From: Buttiauxella massiliensis
GTDB taxonomy: Bacteria; Pseudomonadota; Gammaproteobacteria; Enterobacterales; Enterobacteriaceae
Assembly (NCBI RefSeq): GCF_902500225.1
Contig: NZ_LR722655.1
Location: 160,827 to 224,826 of the forward strand
DNA: 64,000 nt
Reading direction: 5' to 3'
The position numbers were made by a program, and so were the translations under genes. Shown here in pieces: positions 36,651 through 45,763 of this stretch; the first letter of the stretch is position 1, and each line of letters opens with the position of its first letter. Below the pieces are notes generated by a model. It had not been told where the DNA came from. It searched no databases and was given only the letters and a program-made list of their open reading frames with translations.

Positions 36651-38054
36651 ATGAAAAACATCCAACCTCTTAATTACGACATTATTAAAAATGAGTGGCA
36701 GTTGTTAATTAATAATACAAATGCTGCAACTCATCAGACCCTTATGAGCCTTAGTGATGAGGAGGTCAGGCAGCTGGTTGATGCGTATTATCAATATATG
36801 TTGCAGGATGAGAAGGCGAAATTATTCCTTAGCACGACCCAGGTTGAAGAGAGACTTAGTGCCAGTATGAACAACTGGTTGCGCAAAGTGCTGGGGAGTT
36901 CGTGTGAAGATTTAGCCGCGTTAATTACTCATCAGCGCAATGTTGGTGAGGTTCATGCTCGGATTGGGTTGCCTATCGATCTTGTTGCCCGTGGCGCCAG
37001 AAAGCTGAAGTATGAACTTTTTCAATTGCTATTAAATAAAACACAACTCTCTGCAAAAGAAATTAACGATGCTATCTTCTTTAGTGGCATGGCAATAGAT
37101 TCGGCAATTGAAGTCATGACTATTGCTTTTACACCTTCACATCAAAAAATGATGCACGATCAAGAACATTTTCGCCTGCTAACTGTTTATGACGATATGA
37201 GCGTGGAACGTGAACGTCAGTTAGGGGCATTAAAAGATTGGGAAAATCAGTTTATTTATAATATTGCGACTGAATTGCCATTTGAAGAACGTGTGCTACT
37301 AAGTGATTCTGAATTCGGGCTATGGTTTGCTCATAAAGGCCAACATATTTTCAGGCAGCCAGATTTAATTAAGAAAGTTGATGCACTGATCCAAAAAATA
37401 GATAGGCTTATTACCACAGAGTTTGCTAAAGAATCATCAAATACGTTGAGTCGCATTCATTTGCTACGCCTGTTAAGGCAAGATATTGAACAGGTTAATA
37501 TGATTCTTAGCTCTATCTTCGAAGAGATAGTGAAAAGTGAGAATGGTAAAGATCCAATGACCAAACTACTCACTCGTCGCTTTATCCCTACGATTATGAG
37601 ACGTGAGATTGGTTTATCCATTAGCTCCGGTAAACCTTTTACAATCGCTTTGTTGGACATAGATTACTTCAAAAAAATCAATGATAACTATGGTCACGCC
37701 GTCGGTGATAACACACTAAAAAATATTGCGGTCTGGTTGCATGAGTATGTGCGCAGTAGTGACTATGTTTTCCGCTACGGTGGCGAAGAATTTATGTTAT
37801 TGCTGGTGGAAACGTCATTGTCTCAGGCTCAAGTCCTGACGGAGCGATTGCGTAACTATATTGCCAGCCAGATGATTGAAGTCGATGTAGACACCTCATT
37901 TAATGTCACCATCAGTGCCGGTTTGGTCGAATTCGATAACCACCCTGATTACCAGCGGCTTATTAACAAAGCAGACCAAATGTTGTATCAGGCAAAAAAT
38001 AATGGTCGCAATTGTATTGAGAGTTACCCATTCGGCATGGATAACTCACTTTAA
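36651..38054 (+). CDS. dosC: globin-coupled diguanylate cyclase
   Basis: 467 residues: sensor globin (1-160) with proximal His102 in EVHARIGLP, a middle helical domain (170-295) and a GGDEF domain (300-457) with active-site GGEEF (377-381) and the inhibitory RxxD site RSSD (368-371) five residues before it. It closely resembles E. coli DosC/YddV (460), an oxygen-regulated c-di-GMP synthase. E. coli dosC is followed by dosP; no dosP is present here. The ATG has a poor RBS; a five-codon frame ATG TTA CAC TTA TGA (36640-36654) overlaps the start and could couple translation. Confidence 0.93.
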   Translation: MKNIQPLNYDIIKNEWQLLINNTNAATHQTLMSLSDEEVRQLVDAYYQYMLQDEKAKLFLSTTQVEERLSASMNNWLRKVLGSSCEDLAALITHQRNVGEVHARIGLPIDLVARGARKLKYELFQLLLNKTQLSAKEINDAIFFSGMAIDSAIEVMTIAFTPSHQKMMHDQEHFRLLTVYDDMSVERERQLGALKDWENQFIYNIATELPFEERVLLSDSEFGLWFAHKGQHIFRQPDLIKKVDALIQKIDRLITTEFAKESSNTLSRIHLLRLLRQDIEQVNMILSSIFEEIVKSENGKDPMTKLLTRRFIPTIMRREIGLSISSGKPFTIALLDIDYFKKINDNYGHAVGDNTLKNIAVWLHEYVRSSDYVFRYGGEEFMLLLVETSLSQAQVLTERLRNYIASQMIEVDVDTSFNVTISAGLVEFDNHPDYQRLINKADQMLYQAKNNGRNCIESYPFGMDNSL

Positions 38055-38070
38055 TTGCCAGAACAAATAG

Positions 38071-38101
38071 ATAAACCCTGACTGATGAGGTCAGGGTTTA
38101 T
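38071..38101. terminator. bidirectional terminator between dosC and araE
   Basis: Perfect 12-bp arms ATAAACCCTGAC and GTCAGGGTTTAT around a 7-nt loop, between convergent genes. T-rich tails occur on both strands. Confidence 0.8.
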
Positions 38102-38114
38102 TGTGCTGGAAGAG

Positions 38115-39539
38115 TTACTGCCCGATATTACGCAGCTTTTCACCCGCCATAAGTTTCTTCTCGATGTGTTCCAGTGTGACATTTTTCGTTTCTGGAATTA
38201 GCCAGAAAGTGACGCCGATAAATGCAATATTAAGCGCGGTATACATCCAGAATGTGGCCGCCGGGCCAACTGCATCTAACAGGCTCAGGAATGTTGCACC
38301 AATTATCATGTTCGACACCCAGTTCGTGGTGGTTGAACAGGTAATCCCAAAATCACGGCTTTTCAGCGGTTGGATTTCAGAGCACAGAATCCAAACCACA
38401 GGTGCGGCACTCATCGCATAGCCTGCGATACACATCATAGTCATACCGACAGACAGGTAAGACAAACCATCCGAAGCATTGCCATTATCAAACTGCATCA
38501 GGCAATAGCCCAACACCAGCGTGCCAACAGCCATAACGCTAAAGCCAATTTTCAGCGCCGGTTTACGTCCTGCTTTATCGACCATGAAAATAGCAATGAA
38601 GGTGGCGAGCATAAACGTCAGGCCGACAACAATGGTTGCCATCATCTGCTCATGCGTGGTTGTGAAACCCGCCATTTCAAAGATTTTTGGCGCGTAATAC
38701 ATAATGATATTCATGCCGGTGAACTGCTGCATCGCTTGCAATAACATGCCAAGGAATACGGCACGGCGCACGTTGCTGTTCATTTTGAACAGCTCCCAAC
38801 CGTGCTGTTTTAACTTGAGGCTTTCACGGATATCCTGCAATTCCTGGCGCGCTTTCTCCGAGGTATCTCGCAACTTACTTAATACTTCTTCGGCCTCAAT
38901 ATGGCGCCCTTTAGCGGCCAGCCAGCGTGGGCTATTGGGCAAAAAGACTACCAGTATCAGCAGCAGGAATGCAGGAATTGCCAGCACGCCTAGCATCATT
39001 CGCCAGTCGCCGCTGTAGCTCAGGGCTGTATCTGATAAGAACGCCAGCAAAATACCCAGAGTAACCATCAGCTGATACATGCTGATCATTTTCCCGCGAA
39101 TATCTTCCGTTGCCATTTCAGACAGATAAAGAGGAGCGGTGTATGAAGCAATCCCCACGGCCATCCCAAGGACGACGCGTGAGACCATCAATATTTCTAC
39201 CGTTGGCGCGAGTGCTGAGCCGAGTGAGCCGATAATAAATAATATCGCTCCTGCCATAAGACTATATTTGCGACCCAACGCAGATGAGAGCCAGCCATTT
39301 GCAAGTGCACCGATTGCTGCGCCTAACATCATGGTACTCACAACCCACTCTTGCTGTTGGCTACTTAAAGTAAAATGCTGAGTAATAAAGGGTAAAGCAC
39401 CAGAAATCACTCCGATATCAAGTCCAAACAACAGGCCCGCTACCGCCGCAGAAACGGAAACAAACAGTGTCATTCGGCGCGAGTCGCGCGCTCTGGTATT
39501 GAGGTGACTGGGGCAACCAGGCAGTACTTCATTAGACAT
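38115..39539 (-). CDS. araE: arabinose:proton symporter
   Basis: 474 residues and 12 TMs, sugar-porter MFS. It is nearly collinear with E. coli AraE (472): VAAVSAA-type TM1, [78 protein letters not shown] and [25 protein letters not shown]. GalP is the alternative, but the C-terminus and the AraC-type promoter favour AraE. The start at 39539 has GGAG upstream; the frame extends 25 codons into the promoter. No other ara gene is in the window. Confidence 0.93.
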   Translation of the reverse strand: MSNEVLPGCPSHLNTRARDSRRMTLFVSVSAAVAGLLFGLDIGVISGALPFITQHFTLSSQQQEWVVSTMMLGAAIGALANGWLSSALGRKYSLMAGAILFIIGSLGSALAPTVEILMVSRVVLGMAVGIASYTAPLYLSEMATEDIRGKMISMYQLMVTLGILLAFLSDTALSYSGDWRMMLGVLAIPAFLLLILVVFLPNSPRWLAAKGRHIEAEEVLSKLRDTSEKARQELQDIRESLKLKQHGWELFKMNSNVRRAVFLGMLLQAMQQFTGMNIIMYYAPKIFEMAGFTTTHEQMMATIVVGLTFMLATFIAIFMVDKAGRKPALKIGFSVMAVGTLVLGYCLMQFDNGNASDGLSYLSVGMTMMCIAGYAMSAAPVVWILCSEIQPLKSRDFGITCSTTTNWVSNMIIGATFLSLLDAVGPAATFWMYTALNIAFIGVTFWLIPETKNVTLEHIEKKLMAGEKLRNIGQ

Positions 39540-39596
39540 AATAAATCTCCAAAATCCCGCAAGCTCAATGTAGTTTCCGAAAACCAATGACTGCAC

Positions 39597-39659
39597 TTTA
39601 TAAGATCTTTCCAAAAAGCGTCTGACTCCAGGTAGGTAGATATATGGATTATTTTGCTG
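39597..39659 (-). promoter_or_regulatory. araE promoter with tandem AraC half-sites
   Basis: Bottom strand: CAGC-N7-TCCATA (39643-39659) matches the araI1 half-site TAGC-N7-TCCATA. A weaker half-site (39622-39638, starting TACC) follows at 21-bp spacing. A -10 TATAAA lies at 39597-39602, placing the -35 at 39620-39625, so the second half-site overlaps it by 4 bp, the araBAD geometry. I did not find a convincing CRP site. Confidence 0.65.
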
Positions 39660-39946
39660 TGATGATCATTTGTGTGATGAGTGCGACATAATTGATAAAT
39701 TCAGTGAATGACAATGTAAATGCATAAATAACAATAAGATATATTAAGTTTTTAGAGGTTTTTATCAGGTGTGGTCATAGAAATACAAATATTTGATATG
39801 GATAAATTTTGTTCTACTTTTCGGTGTTGTAAGAAACAACTGAATATATTGACGTTTGTGCTGACTATGCAGTTTACGAAAGGTAGTTATTTATCAGTTC
39901 TAAAAAATATGATTTAACAACATCAATTGCCTATGAGGAGTTGAGA

Positions 39947-40528
39947 ATGCGCGAATTTAGCAAAATGGTGAGTGGTGAAAATTATAATATTAATGACCCA
40001 GAGTTACGTGAAATCCGTTACCGGGTACGCGATATCGTTGATGAATTTAATGCATTAAGTGCCCGTGCCGTTACCGAGAAAGAGAGGTTAATTCGCACAA
40101 TATTTGGCCGAGTTGGCGAAAATGTTCATTTCGAAAAAGGAATGCGTATTGATTACGGTTGTAATACTCATATTGGTAATAATGTATTTATTAATTTCAA
40201 CTTTGTGCTACTGGATTGTGCTCCAGTGACTATTGGTAATAACGTATTTATTGCTCCTGATGTACAAATTTATACCGCGCAGCATCCGTTGGACCCTGAT
40301 ACGCGAAACCAACATATTGGCAGCGCACGGCCGATAAATATTGGCGATGATGTTTGGATCGGTGGGGGATCTATTATTTTGCCTGGTGTAACTATCGGTA
40401 AAGGCAGCACTATTGGTGCAGGAAGCGTGGTGAAACATGATATTCCTGCCGGAGTCATTGCTGCGGGTAACCCATGCCAAGTAAAACGAGTTTGTTTGGC
40501 AGATAAATTGCCAGAAACCGTTGAATGA
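39947..40528 (+). CDS. maltose/galactoside O-acetyltransferase family protein
   Basis: 193 residues of the Maa/LacA/NodL sugar O-acetyltransferase type. An N-terminal helical cap (about 1-55) precedes a left-handed beta-helix of hexapeptide repeats (IGNNVFINFN, IGNNVFIAPDVQIYTAQHPLD, IGDDVWIGGGSIILPGVTIG). The catalytic His is in AQHPLD. It acetylates a sugar hydroxyl with acetyl-CoA, perhaps detoxifying non-metabolised sugars; the substrate is unknown. The ATG at 39947 has GAGGAG 6 nt upstream, better than the TTG two codons earlier. The approx. 400 bp before it are AT-rich and hold only the araE promoter. Confidence 0.9.
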   Translation: MREFSKMVSGENYNINDPELREIRYRVRDIVDEFNALSARAVTEKERLIRTIFGRVGENVHFEKGMRIDYGCNTHIGNNVFINFNFVLLDCAPVTIGNNVFIAPDVQIYTAQHPLDPDTRNQHIGSARPINIGDDVWIGGGSIILPGVTIGKGSTIGAGSVVKHDIPAGVIAAGNPCQVKRVCLADKLPETVE

Positions 40529-40582
40529 GCCTAATCTCAACAGAGAGATGGAAGACTTTATAACAACGGTGGGTGCAGATTG

Positions 40583-42193
40583 ATGAAAAGAATCGCTATT
40601 GTCGGCGCAGGCCCTACGGGCATTTACACTCTTTTCTCCCTTCTGAAGAAGCAAGTGCCACTGTCCATTTCTATCTATGAGCAGGACAGTGAGGCAGGGG
40701 TTGGCATGCCTTACAGTGATGAAGAAAACTCCCGAATGATGCTGGCCAATATTGCCAGCATCGAAATCCCGCCTATTTTTTCGACCTACATTGACTGGTT
40801 GCGCAGCCAAAGTGAAGATCATTTGGCGCGTTATGGTGTTCGCCATGACTCACTTCATATCCGACAGTTTCTACCGCGTATCCTTCTTGGCGAGTACTTC
40901 CGCGATCAGTTTCTGGAGCTGGTTGTTCAGGCAAAAGAGCAAGGGTTCCGCGTGGAGGTTCATGAATCTTGCCAGGTCACCGATCTGGAGGCGACTACCG
41001 AGGGAGTAAAACTGTGGGCAGAAGGTGAACCTTCCCCAGCGTTGTTTGATCTCGTCGTGATTGCCACCGGGCACGTATGGCCTGATGAGGATAAGTCGAC
41101 CCGCACCTTTTTCCCAAGCCCATGGTCAGGGCTGATGGAGGCTAAAATTGCTGCGTGTAAGGTCGGAATTATGGGGACATCGTTGAGTGCTCTGGATGCC
41201 GCGATGGCAGTGGTCATCCAGCATGGAGAGTTTGTTGAATCGGAACAAGAGCAAATCCATTTCAATCTCGATGAGGGGAGTGAAAAGCTTAACATTGTGC
41301 TTATGTCCCGATCGGGGATTCTGCCGGAAGCTGATTTCTACTGTCCAATCCCTTACGAGCCATTAACTGTCGTGACGCAAGAGGCGATTAATCACGAAAT
41401 TTCAGCTGGGGCCGATGGTCTTCTCAATCGGGTTTTCGGCCTTATGGTTGAGGAAATTGAACGTGCAGATCCGGCATGGAGCAAACATCTGGCGCTCAAT
41501 ACCCTGGATGCGGATAGTTTTGCTAAAGCCTGGTTTGCTGACAGGAAAATGAACGACCCGTTTCATTGGGCTGAAGCCAATCTTTATGAAGTTGAACGCA
41601 ATAAGCGCGACAAGCGAACGGTTCCCTGGCGTTACGTGATCCTTCGGTTACATGAAGCCGTCCAGTTGATTGTGCCTTATCTGGACGAGCAGGACCGGGA
41701 GCGTTTTAACGTGGGCCTTGCACGAGTGTTCATCGACAATTACGCAGCCATTCCATCGCAATCTATTCGCCGTTTACTGGCGTTACGCGAGGCCGGGATA
41801 ATCAGCATTCTTACGCTCGGGCCGGATTATAAGATGGATGTAAAAGAGAAACAGACGGCGATTTCCGTCGGGCAAAATGTTTATGAGTTTGACGTTTTTA
41901 TTGATGCCCGCGGGCAAAGGCCGCTTAAGACTAAAGATCTACCGTTTCCTGGCCTACGAAAACAGCTCGAGTCTGGCGGCGATGATATTCCGGATGTCGG
42001 TGAGGACTACATATTATTACAACCGGAATCTGTTCGTGGGCGCATTGCTTTTGGGGCGCTGCCTTATCTGATGCACGATCAACCCTTCGTTCAGGGGCTG
42101 ACTGTCTGTGCGGAAATTGGAGAAGCTATGGCAAAAGGGATATTTGAGTCAGCAGCTAATGCGCGCAGGCGATTACCATTTTTAGAGTGGTAA
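40583..42193 (+). CDS. ydhS: FAD/NAD(P)-binding protein YdhS
   Basis: 536 residues (E. coli YdhS 534). FAD-binding Rossmann motif at the N-terminus (IAIVGAGPTGIYTLFSLL) and a second nucleotide site (KVGIMGTSLSALDAAMA). Conserved GVGMPYSDEENSRMMLANIASIEIPP and FIDARGQRPLK are near-identical to the recalled E. coli protein. The family (FAD-NAD(P)-binding, PF13454) includes HpnW-like oxidoreductases without known substrate. Monocistronic; the ATG at 40583 is used instead of the adjacent TTG. Confidence 0.92.
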   Translation: MKRIAIVGAGPTGIYTLFSLLKKQVPLSISIYEQDSEAGVGMPYSDEENSRMMLANIASIEIPPIFSTYIDWLRSQSEDHLARYGVRHDSLHIRQFLPRILLGEYFRDQFLELVVQAKEQGFRVEVHESCQVTDLEATTEGVKLWAEGEPSPALFDLVVIATGHVWPDEDKSTRTFFPSPWSGLMEAKIAACKVGIMGTSLSALDAAMAVVIQHGEFVESEQEQIHFNLDEGSEKLNIVLMSRSGILPEADFYCPIPYEPLTVVTQEAINHEISAGADGLLNRVFGLMVEEIERADPAWSKHLALNTLDADSFAKAWFADRKMNDPFHWAEANLYEVERNKRDKRTVPWRYVILRLHEAVQLIVPYLDEQDRERFNVGLARVFIDNYAAIPSQSIRRLLALREAGIISILTLGPDYKMDVKEKQTAISVGQNVYEFDVFIDARGQRPLKTKDLPFPGLRKQLESGGDDIPDVGEDYILLQPESVRGRIAFGALPYLMHDQPFVQGLTVCAEIGEAMAKGIFESAANARRRLPFLEW

Positions 42194-42203
42194 CAACAAA
42201 GTC

Positions 42204-42231
42204 AGGGCTTCTTATTATTTAAAGAAGCCTT
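42204..42231 (+). terminator. ydhS terminator
   Basis: GGCTTCTT and AAGAAGCC arms around an 8-nt loop, extended by A-T/G-T pairs and followed by TATATTT. Confidence 0.7.
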
Positions 42232-42284
42232 ATATTTCGCTCAAGCCTAATGATTGAAGCCTGGTCAGGCTGGTGTGCTCAGCG

Positions 42285-43274
42285 TTACTTTTCTTTACCG
42301 CTGCTTTCTCGAATAACCAACTTCACTGGCAATAGCTGGTTTTTCTCCTGTAATGCATTAGAGAGTAATAAGCTGACTGCCTGATGTCCTAATTTATGCT
42401 TATCGACGGCAACCGTTGTTAATGAAGGACGTCCCCAGGCTGCGGTTTCAATATTATCAAATCCAACAATCGCCACATCCTCAGGCACCTTTAATCCACG
42501 CTGTTCGCACATATTAATAGCAATCATCGCGGTGACGTCGTTGTAAGCGAAAATAGCATCAGGGGGAGTGGGTAGGTTTAACAGTTCGTTCATCGCATAA
42601 ATCAGGGATTGCTCTGTATCAACCAGTGGGGACGCAATCACCTCATATTCAGGCGGCATCAACATTTGTGCTTCATACAGCGCCTGGCGATAGCCTTTCT
42701 CACGCTGACGAATACTGTAATGGGAGAGTGTACTGGCTAAAAAAGCGATACGTTTTCGACCCAGTTTAATCAAATGTTGGGTGGCTAAATAACCACCATG
42801 AACATTATCAGGGTTAACACACGGCAGGCCAGGTGACCATAAGTCGACCAGCACCATAGGTAATTTCATCTGCGCGAGCGTAGCAATGAGTTGCGGTTCA
42901 AAGTATCCCGCACAAATTAGCGCATCAGGGTGATGCAGAAGAACCTGATCATTAATCGCATCATCCGGACCGATTGCCAAAAAACTCATCGCAATTCCTT
43001 TCGCGCGGCAATTATCTTCGACGCCAAGTAGCAATGACGAATAGAAGGGCAGAGCACGCGCAATATCATGCTGACGATGTAGCAAGAAGAGAACCCGTTT
43101 TATCTTGTCGCTGTGCAGTCGCGAAAAGTCATATCCTTGCTCTTCGGCGATGGCCACAATACGCTGTCGTGTCTCTTCTTTCAGGCCCGGTTGGCCCTTT
43201 AGCGCACGTGAAACTGCGCCGACGGATACCCCACATGCCTGCGCAATATCTCTGATTCTTACTGGTTTAGTCAT
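42285..43274 (-). CDS. LacI-family repressor of the alpha-galactoside operon (RafR-like)
   Basis: 329 residues. LacI HTH at the N-terminus (VRIRDIAQACGVSVGAVSRALKGQPGLKEETRQRI) with a hinge helix, then a periplasmic-binding-like domain (residues about 60-325) with VAIVGFDNIETAAWGRPSLTTV. It follows the ROK kinase gene by 11 nt on the bottom strand and is divergent as a unit from the permease and alpha-galactosidase genes, which it should control. Similar in type to RafR; the inducer (melibiose, raffinose or another galactoside) is not decided. Confidence 0.88.
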   Translation of the reverse strand: MTKPVRIRDIAQACGVSVGAVSRALKGQPGLKEETRQRIVAIAEEQGYDFSRLHSDKIKRVLFLLHRQHDIARALPFYSSLLLGVEDNCRAKGIAMSFLAIGPDDAINDQVLLHHPDALICAGYFEPQLIATLAQMKLPMVLVDLWSPGLPCVNPDNVHGGYLATQHLIKLGRKRIAFLASTLSHYSIRQREKGYRQALYEAQMLMPPEYEVIASPLVDTEQSLIYAMNELLNLPTPPDAIFAYNDVTAMIAINMCEQRGLKVPEDVAIVGFDNIETAAWGRPSLTTVAVDKHKLGHQAVSLLLSNALQEKNQLLPVKLVIRESSGKEK

Positions 43275-43285
43275 GCCTCTCCCGT

Positions 43286-44254
43286 TTAATTTCCTGATGC
43301 ACCGTAGCGTTCATTCGCATCTTCCTTGTTGCGTTGAAAAGCTTGGTTAATCTTTTGATGGCCAAGCCACGCAGCACCTCTTACACCACTGCTGTCACCG
43401 TATTTCGCCGCAATCAGCGGGGTGCCACAGCTGTTGCCAAATACATACTTTGCCATACGTTGCTGTAACGATGTGTAAAGCTCGGCAATATTTGATACCC
43501 CGCCACCAATAACGATGACATCAGGGTCCAACAAATTCACCACACTGGCTAATGCCCGGGCAACTTGATCAAGAAAGTTGTCCCAACATTGCATCGCCGT
43601 AACATCGTTAGCTCTGACAAGAGAAATTATGTCAGGGACTTTACCATGTTTACTATAATTTTGATGGTATTGACGTTCAAGGCCGGTACCAGAAATAAAT
43701 GATTCGAGACAATTATCCTGACCACAGTAGCAGCGAGATGTAATGCCATCACGTTGCGGATTGTAATGAGGCAGGGGGTTGTGGCCCCATTCTCCACTAC
43801 AGGCATTTGGCCCAGTCAGTAAGTGCTGCCCAACGACTAAACCTCCTCCGCAGCCTGTTCCCAGAATTACACCAAACACAGCATGAAAACCCATACCACT
43901 CCCATCGATAGCTTCGGAAAGGGCAAAGCAGTTTGCATCATTTGCTACAGCAACAGGTTTGCCAATTAATTCAGTAATATCAATAACAAAATGTTGTTTA
44001 TTAATAATCTGAATATTCGAATTTTTGATCAGATGGGTTTGCGGATCCGGTGTGCCGGGTAAACCGATGCCAATACTAAGAGTTTCCGAAACATGCTTTT
44101 CTGCCTCCTGAATGATTCCACTGATGCTGTTCAGGAAAGCCGGATAGTTTTCCTTACAGGTAGGGTACCGCTGGCGGTAAACAACGTTACCTTGCTCATC
44201 AAGCACCACAGCTTCAATTTTGGTTCCGCCAATATCCAGACCTAATCTTTTCAT
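43286..44254 (-). CDS. ROK-family fructokinase-like sugar kinase (Mak-like)
   Basis: 322 residues. ROK features: N-terminal phosphate loop LGLDIGGTKIEAVVLD, catalytic Asp in ANDANCFALSEA, GTGCGGG, EWGHNPLP and zinc site CYCGQDNCLE. The C-terminal GDSSGVRGAAWL is shared with E. coli Mak (fructokinase, 302 residues), which makes fructose or glucose the likely acceptor. GAGG precedes the ATG at 44254; the frame extends 5 codons. It is co-transcribed with the LacI gene. Typical raf operons carry an invertase (rafD) rather than a kinase at such a place. Confidence 0.87.
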   Translation of the reverse strand: MKRLGLDIGGTKIEAVVLDEQGNVVYRQRYPTCKENYPAFLNSISGIIQEAEKHVSETLSIGIGLPGTPDPQTHLIKNSNIQIINKQHFVIDITELIGKPVAVANDANCFALSEAIDGSGMGFHAVFGVILGTGCGGGLVVGQHLLTGPNACSGEWGHNPLPHYNPQRDGITSRCYCGQDNCLESFISGTGLERQYHQNYSKHGKVPDIISLVRANDVTAMQCWDNFLDQVARALASVVNLLDPDVIVIGGGVSNIAELYTSLQQRMAKYVFGNSCGTPLIAAKYGDSSGVRGAAWLGHQKINQAFQRNKEDANERYGASGN

Positions 44255-44407
44255 ATTTTTCCTCAACATGTTTTTCAGTGTTATTTTTCTTGATTACTAA
44301 AAATAGCATTTTCATGATGGATTTATGAGTGCCTAAGGAATATCACAATATCTTTTGTTGTTTTTTTATTGCGCAGATCACATTAAATGGCTTTAAAAAA
44401 CAGAGAG

Positions 44408-44434
44408 TGTGATACCTGTCACGCTTCAGGAAGC
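44408..44434 (+). promoter_or_regulatory. CRP site and candidate LacI-type operator of the raf-type operon
   Basis: TGTGATACCTGTCACG (44408-44423) matches the CRP consensus TGTGA-N6-TCACA at 9 of 10 positions. GCTTC-AG-GAAGC (44423-44434) overlaps its end and is a 5-bp-arm palindrome that could be the repressor site. The CRP site is well supported as a pattern; the operator is a guess. Confidence 0.45.
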
Positions 44435-44507
44435 AGTGATCTTTGCAGGGTTAATTTTAATCACTAAGGTGGCCTTGGTTTGTTTACTAAAAAATAATGA
44501 GGTGTCT

Positions 44508-45746
44508 ATGTCTTCGTCAGGAAACGGGATACAAAAACAGAACTACCTTTTATCAAGCTTATGGTTTCTGTTCTTCTTTATCTGCTGGGGGTCTTGCTTT
44601 CCCTATTTATCTTTATGGCTTACTGAAAGAATCGGTATCAACTCTGCTGAAGTTGGTATGGTCTATACCTGCATTGCTACCGTCGCCGTCGTCTTCCAAC
44701 CGATATTTGGCATTCTTGCCGATAAACTGCATTTTCGAAAACATCTGATGTGGATGCTGGTCATCCTGATGATTGCATTCGCACCGTGGTGGATTTGGGT
44801 CTTTGCACCACTACTGAAAGTCAGTGCAATTGCTGGAGCGGCCGCCGGCGGTATCTTTATCGGCCTTGCTTTCGGATGTGGTTGCGGGGTCTGTGAAGCC
44901 TATATTGATAAAGTTTCACGTCTCGATGGATTTGAATTTGGCCGTGCGCGTATGTGGGGGGGGATTGGTGCCGCCGTAGGTACGTTTCTCTCCGGTAAAT
45001 TATTTGTCGTCAACCCGGATTACATCTTTATTATGGCCAGCGCAGCAGGTGTTTGTCTTGCGTTGATCTTGCTGGTGTTTCGCCCGGGGAAAAACTTCCT
45101 TGGTAACGTCAGTTCTGAACGTGCGAAGGTGAATAAGAGCGATATTTTCGATCTGCTGTGCACCAAAAGATTCTGGTTTCTGGTGTTGTATATGGTGGGT
45201 GTCGGTGCTGTATATGAAACATATGATCAGCAATTTGCGGTTTACTACAGCACGTTCTTTGAAAGCAAAGCGCGTGGCGCGGAAGTCTTTGGTTATTTAT
45301 ATACCGCGCAGATTTTCCTTGATGCCATGACAATGTTCTTTGCGCCAGCCATCGTTAACCGAATTGGCCCGAAAAATGCCTTACTGTACTGCGGATTTAT
45401 TATGACTTTCCGTATTATTGGTAGCGCAATGGCAACGGGACCAGTATTGATCTCAACCATGAAACTTTTGCATGGTTTTGAAAGTTCAATTCTCATTATT
45501 GCCACCCTGAAATATATTTCTGCTAACTTCGACTGGAAATTATCTGCCACGGTCTATTTAATCGGCTTCCAGTTTGCAAAACAGTTTAGCCAAATATTTA
45601 TGAGCACGACTATTGGCGGTATGTATGACGTGCTGGGCTTTAAAGAATCTTACACTATCCTTGGTCTTGTCGCTCTGGTATTCACGGTTATATCAGTATT
45701 CACTTTATCGCGTAAACGAGTTCAGTCACTTATTCCTGCGCACTAA
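44508..45746 (+). CDS. rafB: oligosaccharide:proton symporter, LacY/RafB/CscB family
   Basis: 412 residues, 12 TMs, MFS oligosaccharide:H+ symporter family. Start region YLLSSLWFLFFFICWGSCFPYLSLWL resembles the LacY/RafB N-terminus. Also present are GIGAAVGTFLSGKLFVVNPDYIF and the VYETYDQQFAVYYSTFFE segment of TM7, where LacY has its D237/D240 region. Length lies near CscB (415) and RafB (425). It probably takes up raffinose or melibiose. GAGG lies 5 nt before the ATG at 44508; the gene for alpha-galactosidase follows at 17 nt. Confidence 0.88.
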   Translation: MSSSGNGIQKQNYLLSSLWFLFFFICWGSCFPYLSLWLTERIGINSAEVGMVYTCIATVAVVFQPIFGILADKLHFRKHLMWMLVILMIAFAPWWIWVFAPLLKVSAIAGAAAGGIFIGLAFGCGCGVCEAYIDKVSRLDGFEFGRARMWGGIGAAVGTFLSGKLFVVNPDYIFIMASAAGVCLALILLVFRPGKNFLGNVSSERAKVNKSDIFDLLCTKRFWFLVLYMVGVGAVYETYDQQFAVYYSTFFESKARGAEVFGYLYTAQIFLDAMTMFFAPAIVNRIGPKNALLYCGFIMTFRIIGSAMATGPVLISTMKLLHGFESSILIIATLKYISANFDWKLSATVYLIGFQFAKQFSQIFMSTTIGGMYDVLGFKESYTILGLVALVFTVISVFTLSRKRVQSLIPAH

Positions 45747-45763
45747 TTTATATTGAGGTTTTC

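Noticed and set aside
39655..39685. Possible CRP site upstream of araE (TGTGATGATCATTTGTG)
   Set aside because: Only one half matches; the second half is TTTGT rather than TCACA.
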